A stretch of DNA of 31,720 nucleotides from Candidatus Gallimonas intestinigallinarum (GCA_019116405.1 DXBS01000043.1:1-31720), one strand, 5' to 3'. Shown: positions 1 through 7,744, counted from the first letter of the stretch. Notes: a model not told the origin generated them from the sequence alone. Numbers and translations: made by a program.

Positions 1-228
1 AATGGTTTTGTCTGTTGGCTCGTTTGGATTATCATCGGAAGCGTGTGTGCGGTTGCTACTTGCTTTCTCACAAAAATTTCGTGCTCGAGGAAAATACTTA
101 CTATTTTATATCTTCGGCAAATCGCGGAACAATTTGTCAAATTGGATGATTCGCCAGAAGCTCGTCAGGAAATTTTTGTAGAAAAAGAAGATGAGCCAAA
201 GGTGGATGAACAAAAAGAAGCCGAATAG
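1..228 (+). CDS. C-terminal part of an unknown membrane protein (5' end outside window)
   Basis: The frame is open from the first base, so the gene starts to the left; an internal ATG at 43 is not needed as a start. The visible 75 residues begin with a hydrophobic stretch (about residues 3-23, rich in Trp, Ile, Val) that looks like one membrane segment. A short basic region follows and then a very acidic/lysine tail ending in KVDEQKEAE. I do not recognise a family. The codons are clearly more AT-rich than those of the main window genes, like the secreted-protein gene at 1165, so both may belong to one acquired segment. The stop codon lies inside a hairpin (217-241). The reading frame is well supported by composition, the function is not. 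Confidence 0.6.
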   Translation, partial: NGFVCWLVWIIIGSVCAVATCFLTKISCSRKILTILYLRQIAEQFVKLDDSPEARQEIFVEKEDEPKVDEQKEAE

Positions 229-241
229 ATTTTTCGGCTTC
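217..241 (+). terminator. Hairpin overlapping the stop codon of the first gene
   Basis: A 9-bp perfect stem (217-225 with 233-241, GAAGCCGAA / TTCGGCTTC) with a 7-nt loop contains the TAG stop. The downstream sequence is only moderately T-rich (TCTATCATCTTAATTTTG), so it is a weak intrinsic terminator candidate. Confidence 0.5.
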
Positions 242-283
242 TCTATCATCTTAATTTTGTACCAATACAAGTAAAATAAAGGC

Positions 284-311
284 GCCCGCGGCGGGCATGC
301 CCGCCGCGGGC
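284..311 (-). terminator. Perfect 28-bp GC-rich palindrome, terminator of the XRE gene
   Basis: Positions 284-311 form a perfect palindrome centred between 297 and 298. On the minus strand it lies 16 bp past the XRE stop and is followed by GCCTTTATTTTAC, a T-rich tail, so it fits an intrinsic terminator for the leftward gene. It may also stop rightward transcription. Confidence 0.7.
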
Positions 312-326
312 GGTTTGTGAAAAAGG

Positions 327-935
327 TCACGACTTGTCAAGACGGCGGCGGCAATAGCTTGTCCTGCCGCAATGGGGGCATTGCAGGCGGCGGCGCGTGA
401 AGGTGTGCGGCGCAAGGACAAATTGCTTCATCGTCGACACAAAGCGTGTCTTGCAGTGGGGGCATTCAAAGCTGCCCGCCTCGCGGTCGATGACGCAGAT
501 GATCGCGATCTGTCCGCCGACGACGAGCAGGGCGACGCACAGGAGCAGGATGCGCGTCCAGGTCTGCATGTCGGCAAGACCCGCGGCGAGCACGAGCGCG
601 ACGCCCGCAAGCAGACTGACGGCGCAGAGCGCAATGCACACCGCCAGTTTTTTCTTTGCCTCCTGCCGCGCTTGCAGAAGGCGGGTGACGTTCTCCTCCG
701 CCTGCTGCCGGAAGGTCGCTCCGTCCAGCCGCTTGCCCGAGAGCAGTTCGTTGACGGTGATCTGCAGCGCGTCGCACAGCGGCAGCATCAGCCCGACTTC
801 GGGCAGCCCCTTGCCCGTCTCCCATTTGGAGACGGTTTTCTCGGAAATGCTCAGCCGGTCTGCAAGCGCCTGCTGCGTCATGCCCCGTTCCTTGCGCAGT
901 TCCCGGATAAATTTCCCCGATGCGATCTGATCCAT
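327..935 (-). CDS. Membrane-anchored XRE-family transcriptional regulator with C-terminal zinc ribbon
   Basis: The 202-residue protein starts with a Cro/CI-type helix-turn-helix (about residues 8-63; core GMTQQALADRLSISEKTVSK). A charged helix, two hydrophobic segments (about 97-118 and 126-147) and a CPHC...CPHC pair (C158/C161 and C186/C189) typical of a zinc ribbon follow. This order suggests a DNA-binding domain tethered to the membrane with a cytoplasmic metal-binding tail. The longer frame reaches 1085, but the ATG at 935 is preferred because AAGGAGG sits 4 nt upstream (940-946) and the HTH begins right after it. It is transcribed away from the AT-rich secreted-protein gene and shares its upstream region, so it may regulate that gene; this is inference. 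Target and signal are unknown. Confidence 0.85.
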   Translation of the reverse strand: MDQIASGKFIRELRKERGMTQQALADRLSISEKTVSKWETGKGLPEVGLMLPLCDALQITVNELLSGKRLDGATFRQQAEENVTRLLQARQEAKKKLAVCIALCAVSLLAGVALVLAAGLADMQTWTRILLLCVALLVVGGQIAIICVIDREAGSFECPHCKTRFVSTMKQFVLAPHTFTRRRLQCPHCGRTSYCRRRLDKS

Positions 936-954
936 AATTCCTCCTTGTATGCCT

Positions 955-963
955 ATTGTATCA
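955..963 (-). promoter_or_regulatory. Possible extended -10 promoter of the XRE gene
   Basis: On the minus strand TGATACAAT (963-955) matches an extended -10 element 20 bp ahead of the start codon. The -35 region (TGTACA at 983-978) is a poor match with 17-bp spacing. Confidence 0.4.
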
Positions 964-1069
964 GAAATTTGCTGAAATGTACACCCACGCTCCGCAGAGT
1001 TTCTAAAAATGCGGGAATTTTTGGGCGGGTGGAAGAATACAAATTTGTTTTGAGTGAGAGTAAAAAACA

Positions 1070-1098
1070 TTGACAATATGTACATATATGTGTATAAT
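1070..1098 (+). promoter_or_regulatory. Perfect consensus sigma-A promoter of the secreted-protein gene
   Basis: TTGACA at 1070-1075 and TATAAT at 1093-1098 are separated by exactly 17 bp, a full match to the vegetative consensus. The predicted transcript has a ~60-nt leader containing a 7-bp stem with a 15-nt loop (1111-1117 with 1133-1139). Confidence 0.85.
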
Positions 1099-1164
1099 TA
1101 ATAATTAGTTTGAGATGTTGTCCTTGAGAAACCATCTCACTAAATAAAAAACAAGGAGTTATTT

Positions 1165-2319
1165 ATGAGGAAAGTTTTATTTGTAGCAATGGCCAGTATT
1201 TTATTTATGTATGGGATGTTTTCACTTTCAAAATTGCCTATTTTTGCAAGTGCTGAACAAATGCCTGATACAGATATATTAATGGTAGTGGCAGATGAAT
1301 CAGAGGCACAGGCTTTAGCAAACACGCAGCAAGATCATTTAGAGGTTATCACAAAAGACCAATTATCGTTAAAAGATAATAACCATATAGCTTATGCAGT
1401 TTCTAGGGATTTGTTTGATTTGCCACTTGTTTCTCAAATTCTTAATGAGGCATATAGCAAGCTAAATGCTAGAATATATATTTACGGGGGATTGTCTATT
1501 CGAGATTATAAACAGCTTTTAAATATGGATGAATTGTATATATCAGTAAATATTTGTAATAACCAAGATATTGTAACTTCTTCGATTAAAATGGGTTTCG
1601 TGGATGAAGATAAAATAAATCAGATTATATGCCTTTCAAGGAGTGAAAATTATCAGAGTTTGATTGTGAGCGGAAATGAAATGCAAGGCTTTGATGCGCA
1701 AAATTTTATTGTTCGTCATTATAATCGAACATATGTTAATCCGTTTGCACGAGAAGCTACTATTATTCAAAGCTCTTTTAATCACGTTGTTTGGGCAAAT
1801 ACCTATTTTTATATAAACGTGGACTATATGTTATACAAAGACGACGCAGAAAGCGATATAAGCCATGACTATTTCGCACTTAGAACAAATGTTACCGGTT
1901 GTACGGATAACGGCTATGATACTTGTCGTGAAATACAAGTTAAGCATCAATTAATACACTCTTCAGACAATGTGACTGATTATGTTCCCAAAGATACTAG
2001 CAGTGCAACGAATGTGAATGTGAGCTTATCATATGGACCGTCGGCGTCTGCCAGCATTGGTTTTTCGTTTGGATCTGGTGCGGGACCTACAATTGATTCT
2101 ACATATACTCCCAATGAAAAATTGGTGGAATGGAAGGTTTCTAAGTATTGGTTCTTTGGAAGTAATTTTACTGGCGATATGTTTTCATTTGGGTCATCAT
2201 GGGCTACTCGCATGAGCCCTGTAAGGGTTAGCGTTTCAACTTACGGGTGTTTTGATTTGCCGCATAACTATCAAACTAATACGGGTTGGGATACTCAGGA
2301 AGTTGTATTTTATTATTGA
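1165..2319 (+). CDS. Secreted protein of unknown family, AT-rich, possible beta-rich C-terminal domain
   Basis: The start is firm: AAGGAG at 1153-1158 precedes ATG 1165. Residues 1-29 form a Sec signal peptide (MRK, a hydrophobic core, then FASA before EQ), so the mature protein is probably exported. No lipobox and no C-terminal anchor are seen. The first ~180 residues look alpha/beta mixed. The last ~150 are Ser/Thr/Gly/aromatic-rich with alternating polar and hydrophobic residues (for example NVNVSLSYGPSASASIGFSF around residues 286-305), a pattern seen in beta-hairpins, including those of pore-forming toxins, but also in ordinary beta-sandwiches. A few cysteines could form disulfides. The codons are strikingly AT-rich compared with the other genes, which suggests recent transfer. 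I do not recognise a family; a toxin, adhesin or bacteriocin-like role is only a possibility. Confidence 0.8.
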   Translation: MRKVLFVAMASILFMYGMFSLSKLPIFASAEQMPDTDILMVVADESEAQALANTQQDHLEVITKDQLSLKDNNHIAYAVSRDLFDLPLVSQILNEAYSKLNARIYIYGGLSIRDYKQLLNMDELYISVNICNNQDIVTSSIKMGFVDEDKINQIICLSRSENYQSLIVSGNEMQGFDAQNFIVRHYNRTYVNPFAREATIIQSSFNHVVWANTYFYINVDYMLYKDDAESDISHDYFALRTNVTGCTDNGYDTCREIQVKHQLIHSSDNVTDYVPKDTSSATNVNVSLSYGPSASASIGFSFGSGAGPTIDSTYTPNEKLVEWKVSKYWFFGSNFTGDMFSFGSSWATRMSPVRVSVSTYGCFDLPHNYQTNTGWDTQEVVFYY

Positions 2320-2330
2320 GGTGATGGGAA

Positions 2331-2540
2331 ATGTATCGCGCATTGAAAGTTCTTGCGTTTGTTGTTGGGGTCTTCGGAGCCTGGGGCTTTGCCGCCCCGC
2401 AGAGCTGGATGGGACTGCTCACGCTGTCCATTACCATCGGGTTTGGGGGCCTGATCTTTGCCGCCGCCTGCTGTTTTGAGCAGCTGCATCGTGACATGAA
2501 AGGGGACGCACAGGAAAACGAGGAACAAGAGGAGCAATGA
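2331..2540 (+). CDS. Small two-helix membrane protein, unknown function
   Basis: A 69-residue protein with two hydrophobic segments (about residues 5-23 and 27-48) separated by a short Pro-Gln-Ser-Trp turn, and a hydrophilic tail full of Glu, Gln and Asp. GAGGTGA (2318-2324), overlapping the stop of the upstream gene, is a good ribosome-binding site 6 nt before ATG 2331. The 11-nt gap to the secreted-protein gene implies co-transcription from the 1070 promoter. Composition returns to GC-rich here, unlike its partner. It could be an immunity or accessory protein of the secreted protein, but nothing in the sequence proves that. Confidence 0.65.
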   Translation: MYRALKVLAFVVGVFGAWGFAAPQSWMGLLTLSITIGFGGLIFAAACCFEQLHRDMKGDAQENEEQEEQ

Positions 2541-2570
2541 ATAAGGCGCCGCTTCGGCGGGATCAAGAAA

Positions 2571-2604
2571 GCGCCCGCGGCGAGCAAATGCTCGCCGTGG
2601 GCGC
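2571..2604 (-). terminator. GC-rich inverted repeat, terminator-like, resembling the one at 284
   Basis: Arms 2571-2586 and 2589-2604 pair over 16 bp with one G-T wobble and an AA centre. The left arm starts GCGCCCGCGGCG, the same 12 bases found at 283-294. On the minus strand the stem is followed by TTTCTTG. It lies between the small membrane protein (+) and the EF-G-like gene (-), so it may serve both. Confidence 0.6.
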
Positions 2605-2630
2605 GTTACAAGACCGCAAAAACATAATAC

Positions 2631-2654
2631 GCGCCTCGGCGGTTGCCGAGGCGC
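2631..2654 (-). terminator. Intrinsic terminator of the EF-G-like gene
   Basis: A perfect 10-bp stem (2631-2640 with 2645-2654) closes a 4-nt loop 15 bp past the stop codon on the minus strand; the following bases there are GTATTATGTTTTTG, a T-rich tail. Confidence 0.75.
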
Positions 2655-2669
2655 GCAAAGTTGTAAGTT

Positions 2670-4715
2670 TTATCGGTTGATGACGGCTTGCAGCACGTTG
2701 TCGGGCGCCTGCTCGTAGCGGGCAAAGCTCTCGGTGAACTTGCCCCTGCCCTGCGTCATGGAGCGAAGGCTCGTGGCGTAGGTTAAAAGCTCGCCCTGCG
2801 GCGCTTCCGCGGTGATGACCTGCATGCCGCCCTCGGTGTCCATACCGATGATGCGGCCGCGGCGCTTGTTGAGGTCTCCCATGACGTCGCCCACATACTG
2901 TTCGGGTACGGCGATCTTGAGCTTGGAGAGTGGCTCCAACAGGACGGGCGATGCGTTCCTGATGCCCTCCTTGAAGGCGATCTCCGCCGCCGCCTTGAAC
3001 GCCGCTTCGGAGGAGTCGACGTCGTGATAGCTGCCGTCGTAGAGCACCGCGCGTACGCGGATGACGGGGTAACCCGCGAGCACGCCGTGGGGCAGGCATT
3101 CCATGAGTCCCTTTTCGACGGCGGGGATGTACTGCTTGGGCACCGAGCCGCCCACGACTTCCTCGGCGAACTCGAAGTCCCTCTCGCACGGTTCGAAGCG
3201 GATCTTGCAGTGCACGTACTGACCGTGTCCGCCCGTCTGCTTCTTATATTTGCCCTCGGCGTTCGCCGTTCCGCGGATGGTTTCCTTGTATGCGACGGCG
3301 GGCGTGCGGAAGTCGGCGTCCGCGCCGAACTTGGACTTCAACTTTTTGCGGATGACGTCAAGGTGCACTTCGCCCTGACCGCCGACGAGCGTCTCGCCCG
3401 TGTCGGGGTTCTTGGTCACGGTAAAGCTCTTGTCCTCCTCGGCAAGGCGGTTGAGCCCGCCGAACACCTTGTCCTCCGTGCCCCGCACGGCGGCGTACAC
3501 CGCCATATACAGAACGGGCTTGTGGAAGGGGATGGGGTCGAACATGACGGGGGCGCTCTCGTCGCACAGCGTGTCGCCCGTGCCCGTGTTCGCGAGCTTG
3601 TTTACCGCGCCCAGATCGCCCGCGCCCAGCTCGGGGACGGGTTCCAGCTTCTTGCCGCGCACCGTGTACACGGCGCTGATGCGCTCGGTCGTGTTGGTGT
3701 TGGGGTTGAGCACGGTCATGCCCGGCTTCAACACGCCGCGGCAGATGCGGATGTAGTTCATCTTGCCCACAAAGGCGTCGACGGAGGTCTTGAACACCTG
3801 CGCCGCGAAGGGGCCTGCCGCATCGCAGCGGATGCCGACGACGGTGTCCTTCGTAAGGTCGGTCGCGGGCTGTTCGGCGCGCTCTTCCGCCTCGGGCAGG
3901 TACTTGACGATCTCGTTCATCAGGTTGATGACGCCCTTGTTCTGCGACGCGCTGCCCGCCATGACGGGAATGACGTTGATATTGAAGATGCCTTTGCGGA
4001 TGCCGTGGATCATGTCCTCGCGCGAAAGGTAGCCTTGCTCGAAGTACTTTTCCAGCAGTACGTCGTCGTTCTCGGCGGCAGCTTCGGTGAGCGCGAGCTG
4101 CATCTCCTCGTAGTCGCGGCGGTACTCCTCGGGCACGGCGATCTCCTCCGGCCCCGTGTTCGTGAAGTGGTACGCCTTACCCGTCAGTGCATTGGCGTTG
4201 CCGACCATCTTTTTGCCGTCCATGATGGGGATCTGGATGGGCGCGAGCTTGTTCTTATATTTCTCGCGGAACGCCGCGATCGTGGCGGGGTAGTCCGCGT
4301 TTTCTTTGTCCATGCCGTTGATGAAGATGATGAGCGGCTTTTTCGCCTTCAGGCAAAGATCGATCGCTTTCTCCGCGCCCACCGTCACCGTGCCGTTCGC
4401 GCCCGTCACGACGATCGCCGCGCCGCACGCGCGCATCGCTTCGGCAAACTCGCCCTCAAAGTCGTAAAAGCCGGGGACGTCCAGAAGGTTGATCTTGACG
4501 TCCTTCCAGGTGATAGACGCCATGGACAGCGAGACGGACATCTTGCGCGCGATCTCCTGTTCGTCGAAGTCGGAGACCGTGGTGCCGTTTTCCACCTTGC
4601 CCATGCGCTCGATCGCGCCGCTGTTGAAGAGCATCGCTTCAAACAGCGTGGTCTTGCCCTCGCCGCTGTGTCCGACGATGGCGACGTTGCGGATATCTTT
4701 TGCCGAAATACTCAT
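2670..4715 (-). CDS. Elongation factor G-like translational GTPase (divergent EF-G paralogue)
   Basis: The 681 residues match EF-G in length and order: GTP-binding domain, beta-barrel, then the domain III-V region, whose central part includes KQTGGHGQYVHC. Visible GTPase motifs are the P-loop GHSGEGKT (residues 15-22), DVPG (79-82) and a G4 motif that reads NGMD (133-136) instead of the usual NKMD. The switch I region lacks the classical RGITI signature of housekeeping EF-G and has ARKMSVSLSMAS in its place. This fits the EF-G2-like paralogues often annotated fusA in Firmicutes, whose role is less clear than that of the translocase of the str operon. EF-G-type factors act on ribosomes in the cytoplasm. 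The gene stands alone, with its own promoter (4810-4783) and terminator. AGGGG lies about 9 nt before ATG 4715. Confidence 0.92.
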   Translation of the reverse strand: MSISAKDIRNVAIVGHSGEGKTTLFEAMLFNSGAIERMGKVENGTTVSDFDEQEIARKMSVSLSMASITWKDVKINLLDVPGFYDFEGEFAEAMRACGAAIVVTGANGTVTVGAEKAIDLCLKAKKPLIIFINGMDKENADYPATIAAFREKYKNKLAPIQIPIMDGKKMVGNANALTGKAYHFTNTGPEEIAVPEEYRRDYEEMQLALTEAAAENDDVLLEKYFEQGYLSREDMIHGIRKGIFNINVIPVMAGSASQNKGVINLMNEIVKYLPEAEERAEQPATDLTKDTVVGIRCDAAGPFAAQVFKTSVDAFVGKMNYIRICRGVLKPGMTVLNPNTNTTERISAVYTVRGKKLEPVPELGAGDLGAVNKLANTGTGDTLCDESAPVMFDPIPFHKPVLYMAVYAAVRGTEDKVFGGLNRLAEEDKSFTVTKNPDTGETLVGGQGEVHLDVIRKKLKSKFGADADFRTPAVAYKETIRGTANAEGKYKKQTGGHGQYVHCKIRFEPCERDFEFAEEVVGGSVPKQYIPAVEKGLMECLPHGVLAGYPVIRVRAVLYDGSYHDVDSSEAAFKAAAEIAFKEGIRNASPVLLEPLSKLKIAVPEQYVGDVMGDLNKRRGRIIGMDTEGGMQVITAEAPQGELLTYATSLRSMTQGRGKFTESFARYEQAPDNVLQAVINR

Positions 4716-4782
4716 AATTTTGCCCCTTTTTTTAAGTGTGCCGTTTTCTTGGCGAGGCGCCGCAAAACAGCCTGCTGTTTCT

Positions 4783-4810
4783 ATTATACAGGAATCGGCG
4801 GAAAAATCAA
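4783..4810 (-). promoter_or_regulatory. Promoter of the EF-G-like gene
   Basis: On the minus strand TTGATT (4810-4805) and TATAAT (4788-4783) are 16 bp apart, about 68 bp upstream of the start codon. Confidence 0.7.
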
Positions 4811-4905
4811 GACCCCTTGGAAAAATAATTGTCTTATGCTGACATTTTTCGCAAAAAATGCACAGCTTTTGCGCTTCGTCCGCCCGACTTATCTGTATAT
4901 TTTAC

Positions 4906-4934
4906 GCCGCGCCCCCTCGTCGAGGGGGCGCGGC
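4906..4934. repeat. GC-rich inverted repeat in the divergent intergenic region
   Basis: A perfect 12-bp stem (4906-4917 with 4923-4934) with loop CGTCG sits between the diverging EF-G-like and glutamate synthase promoters. No T-run follows on either strand, so it is a poor terminator; it may be a dispersed REP-like element. The rest of 4811-5030 is AT-richer and holds nothing else I can support. Confidence 0.55.
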
Positions 4935-5030
4935 TTGGAAGATTCCCGATTTTCCCAAAATATAATGTTAAGTTATATATCATATAACAGATTGTGAACG
5001 CGGGAAATGCCTGATTCTGTCGTATATGAA

Positions 5031-5060
5031 TTGATTTTTCGGTCGGTTGCGGTGTATAAT
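5031..5060 (+). promoter_or_regulatory. Promoter of the glutamate synthase operon
   Basis: TTGATT at 5031-5036 and a perfect TATAAT at 5055-5060 have an 18-bp spacer. The start codon is 54 bp downstream. Confidence 0.7.
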
Positions 5061-5077
5061 TTTTCTTACACACCATT

Positions 5078-5096
5078 CGTATCCGCTTCGGATACG
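5078..5096 (+). promoter_or_regulatory. Leader hairpin directly upstream of the operon's ribosome-binding site
   Basis: CGTATCCG (5078-5085) pairs perfectly with CGGATACG (5089-5096). It ends 2-3 nt before the Shine-Dalgarno AAGGGAG (5099-5105). It could affect mRNA stability or translation start; no riboswitch fold is recognised. Confidence 0.45.
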
Positions 5097-5113
5097 GCAA
5101 GGGAGAACAGACT

Positions 5114-6211
5114 ATGAGATTGGAAGGACAGGAACGCATTCCCTCCGGCTGCGCCGTCACGGGCGTTATCGACCGCAGCGGAAAACCCATGAGCGGGGAG
5201 GACATGATCCGCTCCATTGCCGTCATGCACGATAGGTCCAACGGCCTGGGCGGCGGCTTTGCAGGGTACTGGATCTATCCCGACTACAAGGATTTTTACG
5301 CGTTCCATCTCTTTTATGACGATACCTTCGCCAAACAGAAGACGGAGGAGTTTCTCGCGCGCCACTTTGAGATCGCGTACGCCTCGGAGATCCAGACGCA
5401 CAAGATCCCCGAGATCACCAACGAACCGCTCATCTACCGCTACTTCCTCTCGCCGCTCAGGCGCAAGCTGGAGAGCTCGCACCTGGACGAAGGGGAATAC
5501 ACGGCGCGCTGCGTCAACCGCATCAACGCGGAAATCACAGGTGCGTACGTCTTTTCGTCGGGCAAGAACATGGGCATCTTCAAGGCGGTGGGCTTTCCCG
5601 AGGACGTGGGCAGGTTTTATCGGCTGGATGAGTACTTCGGCTACAGCTGGACGTGCCACGGCAGATATCCGACCAACACCCCCGGCTGGTGGGGCGGCGC
5701 GCATCCCTTCGGGCTTTTAGAGTACTCCGTCGTGCACAACGGCGAGATCTCTTCCTACGATGCCAACCGCCGTCACATGGAGATGTTCGGCTATAAGTGC
5801 ACGCTGCAGACGGATACCGAGGTCATCGCGTATATCTTCGACTATCTGCTGCGCAGAAAGGGCCTGACGCTGACCGAGGCGGCGCACGTCATCGCGCCCT
5901 CCTTCTGGGCGACCATCGCCAACAAGTGCGAGCAGGACCGCGCGCAGGAGACGCTTTTGAGGAAGATGTTCCCCTCCCTTCTCATCACGGGGCCCTTCTC
6001 CATCATCCTCGGCTACACGGGCGGACTCATGGCGCTCAACGACAGGCTCAAACTCCGCTCCATGGTCGTCGCGGAGCACGGCGACAGGGCGTATATCGCC
6101 AGCGAGGAAGCGGCGATCCGCGTCATCCAGCCCGAGCTGGATAAGATCTGGGCGCCCGCGGGCGGGGAACCCGTCATCTTTGAATTATACGATCGGAACG
6201 GAGGCAAATAA
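5114..6211 (+). CDS. Glutamate synthase, class II glutamine amidotransferase subunit (GltB domain 1)
   Basis: This 365-residue protein corresponds to the N-terminal glutaminase domain of bacterial GltB, here as a separate gene. It should hydrolyse glutamine and pass ammonia to the synthase subunit encoded next. Cys13 in SGCAVTG is the likely N-terminal nucleophile, exposed after removal of a short propeptide. Other class II (Ntn) amidotransferase signatures are HGRYPTNTPGWWGGAHPF (residues 182-199) and HNGEISS (208-214), which provide glutamine-binding and oxyanion residues. The start ATG 5114 follows AAGGGAG. Its stop TAA overlaps the ATG of the next gene by one base (TAATG), indicating translational coupling. 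Stand-alone GltB domains of this kind are known in archaea and many Clostridia; GlxB-type proteins are related. Confidence 0.9.
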   Translation: MRLEGQERIPSGCAVTGVIDRSGKPMSGEDMIRSIAVMHDRSNGLGGGFAGYWIYPDYKDFYAFHLFYDDTFAKQKTEEFLARHFEIAYASEIQTHKIPEITNEPLIYRYFLSPLRRKLESSHLDEGEYTARCVNRINAEITGAYVFSSGKNMGIFKAVGFPEDVGRFYRLDEYFGYSWTCHGRYPTNTPGWWGGAHPFGLLEYSVVHNGEISSYDANRRHMEMFGYKCTLQTDTEVIAYIFDYLLRRKGLTLTEAAHVIAPSFWATIANKCEQDRAQETLLRKMFPSLLITGPFSIILGYTGGLMALNDRLKLRSMVVAEHGDRAYIASEEAAIRVIQPELDKIWAPAGGEPVIFELYDRNGGK

Positions 6212-7716
6212 TGGAGCCGCTTTTCATCTATCCCGAATACGAGGTCGTGCGCGACGAGGCGCGCTGTATCGCCTGCCGCGTCTGTGAGCGGCAGTGCGCC
6301 AACGAGGTCCACTATTACGACGAGCGCCTCGGCAGGATGGTCGCCGACAGCACCAAGTGCGTCAACTGTCACCGCTGCGTCTGCGTCTGCCCGACGCACG
6401 CCTTAAAAATCAGAAAGTCGGACGACACCTATAAAGTCAACGCCAACTGGGAAAATTCCACCATCAACGAGGTCTACCGTCAGGCGGGCACGGGCGGCGT
6501 GCTGCTCTCGTCCATGGGCAACCCCAAGCCCTATCCCGTCTACTGGGACAAGCTGCTCGTCAACGCCTCCCAGGTCACCAACCCCTCCATCGACCCCCTG
6601 CGCGAGCCCATGGAGACGACGGTGTATCTGGGCAAGAAGAACGCGAAGATCGAGCGCGACGCAAACGGCAGGCTTAAGGATACCCTTGCGCCCCAGCTCA
6701 AGCTCAGCACGCCCATCATGTTCTCTGCAATGAGCTACGGCTCCATCTCCTACAACGCGCACGAGAGCCTCGCGCGCGCCGCACAGGAGCTGGGCATCTA
6801 CTATAACACGGGCGAAGGCGGCCTGCACCGCGACTTCTATCAGTACGGCAAGAACACCATCGTCCAGGTCGCATCGGGCAGATTCGGCGTGTTCGCGGAG
6901 TATCTGGAGAACAACGCCGCGATCGAGATCAAGATGGGGCAGGGCGCAAAGCCCGGCATCGGCGGGCATCTGCCCGGGGAAAAGATCTCGGACGAGGTCT
7001 CCGTCACCCGCATGATCCCCAAGGGCGTGGACGCCATCTCGCCCGCGCCGCACCACGATATCTACTCCATCGAGGATCTGCGCCAGCTCATCTTCTCTTT
7101 AAAGGAGGCGACGGCGTACAAAAAGCCCGTCATCGTCAAGATCGCAGCCGTGCACAACGTTGCGGCGATCGCCAGCGGCATTGCGCGCAGCGGCGCGGAC
7201 ATCATCGCGCTGGACGGCTTCCGCGGCGGCACGGGCGCGGCGCCCACCCGCATCCGCGACAACGTTGGCATCCCCATCGAACTTGCGCTCGCCGCCATCG
7301 ATACCCGTCTGCGCCAGGAGGGCATCCGCGACGACGTCTCCCTCGTGGTCGCGGGCTCCGTCCGCTCCTCTGCAGACCTCGTCAAGGCGATCGCGCTGGG
7401 CGCGGACGCCTGCTATATCGGCACGGCGGCGCTATTGGCGCTCGGCTGTCACCTCTGCCGCACCTGCCACAGCGGCAAGTGCAACTGGGGCATTGCGACC
7501 CAGCGCCCCGAGCTCGTCAAGCGCCTCAATCCCGACGTCGGATACAAGCGGCTCGTCAACCTCGTCCACGCCTGGACGCACGAACTGCAGGAAATGATGG
7601 GCGGCATGGGCATCAACTCCGTCGAAGCCCTCCGCGGCAACCGTCTCATGCTGCGCGGCGTCGGCCTTACGGAGAAGGAGTTGAGTATCCTGGGCGTCCG
7701 CCACGCCGGCGAGTAA
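6211..7716 (+). CDS. Glutamate synthase FMN subunit with N-terminal 2x[4Fe-4S] ferredoxin domain (GltB domain 2)
   Basis: The 501-residue protein begins with two ferredoxin cysteine sets (C19, C22, C25, C29 and C50, C53, C56, C60). The FMN-binding TIM-barrel of glutamate synthase follows, with typical stretches such as MSYGSISYNAHESLARAA, NTGEGGLHRDF, GQGAKPGIGGHLPGEKI and ALDGFRGGTGAAP. Near the end LGCHLCRTCHSGKCNWG (from residue 411) carries the cysteines expected to bind the [3Fe-4S] cluster. It should reductively aminate 2-oxoglutarate to glutamate, taking electrons through its own clusters and probably from the polyferredoxin and FAD protein encoded downstream. It is coupled to the glutaminase gene upstream. 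The central and C-terminal GltB domains are split: the GXGXG domain is made by the last gene of the operon. Confidence 0.93.
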   Translation: MEPLFIYPEYEVVRDEARCIACRVCERQCANEVHYYDERLGRMVADSTKCVNCHRCVCVCPTHALKIRKSDDTYKVNANWENSTINEVYRQAGTGGVLLSSMGNPKPYPVYWDKLLVNASQVTNPSIDPLREPMETTVYLGKKNAKIERDANGRLKDTLAPQLKLSTPIMFSAMSYGSISYNAHESLARAAQELGIYYNTGEGGLHRDFYQYGKNTIVQVASGRFGVFAEYLENNAAIEIKMGQGAKPGIGGHLPGEKISDEVSVTRMIPKGVDAISPAPHHDIYSIEDLRQLIFSLKEATAYKKPVIVKIAAVHNVAAIASGIARSGADIIALDGFRGGTGAAPTRIRDNVGIPIELALAAIDTRLRQEGIRDDVSLVVAGSVRSSADLVKAIALGADACYIGTAALLALGCHLCRTCHSGKCNWGIATQRPELVKRLNPDVGYKRLVNLVHAWTHELQEMMGGMGINSVEALRGNRLMLRGVGLTEKELSILGVRHAGE

Positions 7717-7744
7717 TTTGAGCCAATATCTGCTGCGCAATACG

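Noticed and set aside
106..330. 74-codon minus-strand ORF at the left edge
   Set aside because: Crosses two hairpins, including the XRE terminator, and lies antisense to the first gene.
3024..4997. 657-codon ORF antisense to the EF-G-like gene
   Set aside because: Shadow of a GC-rich gene whose motifs and terminator are all on the minus strand.
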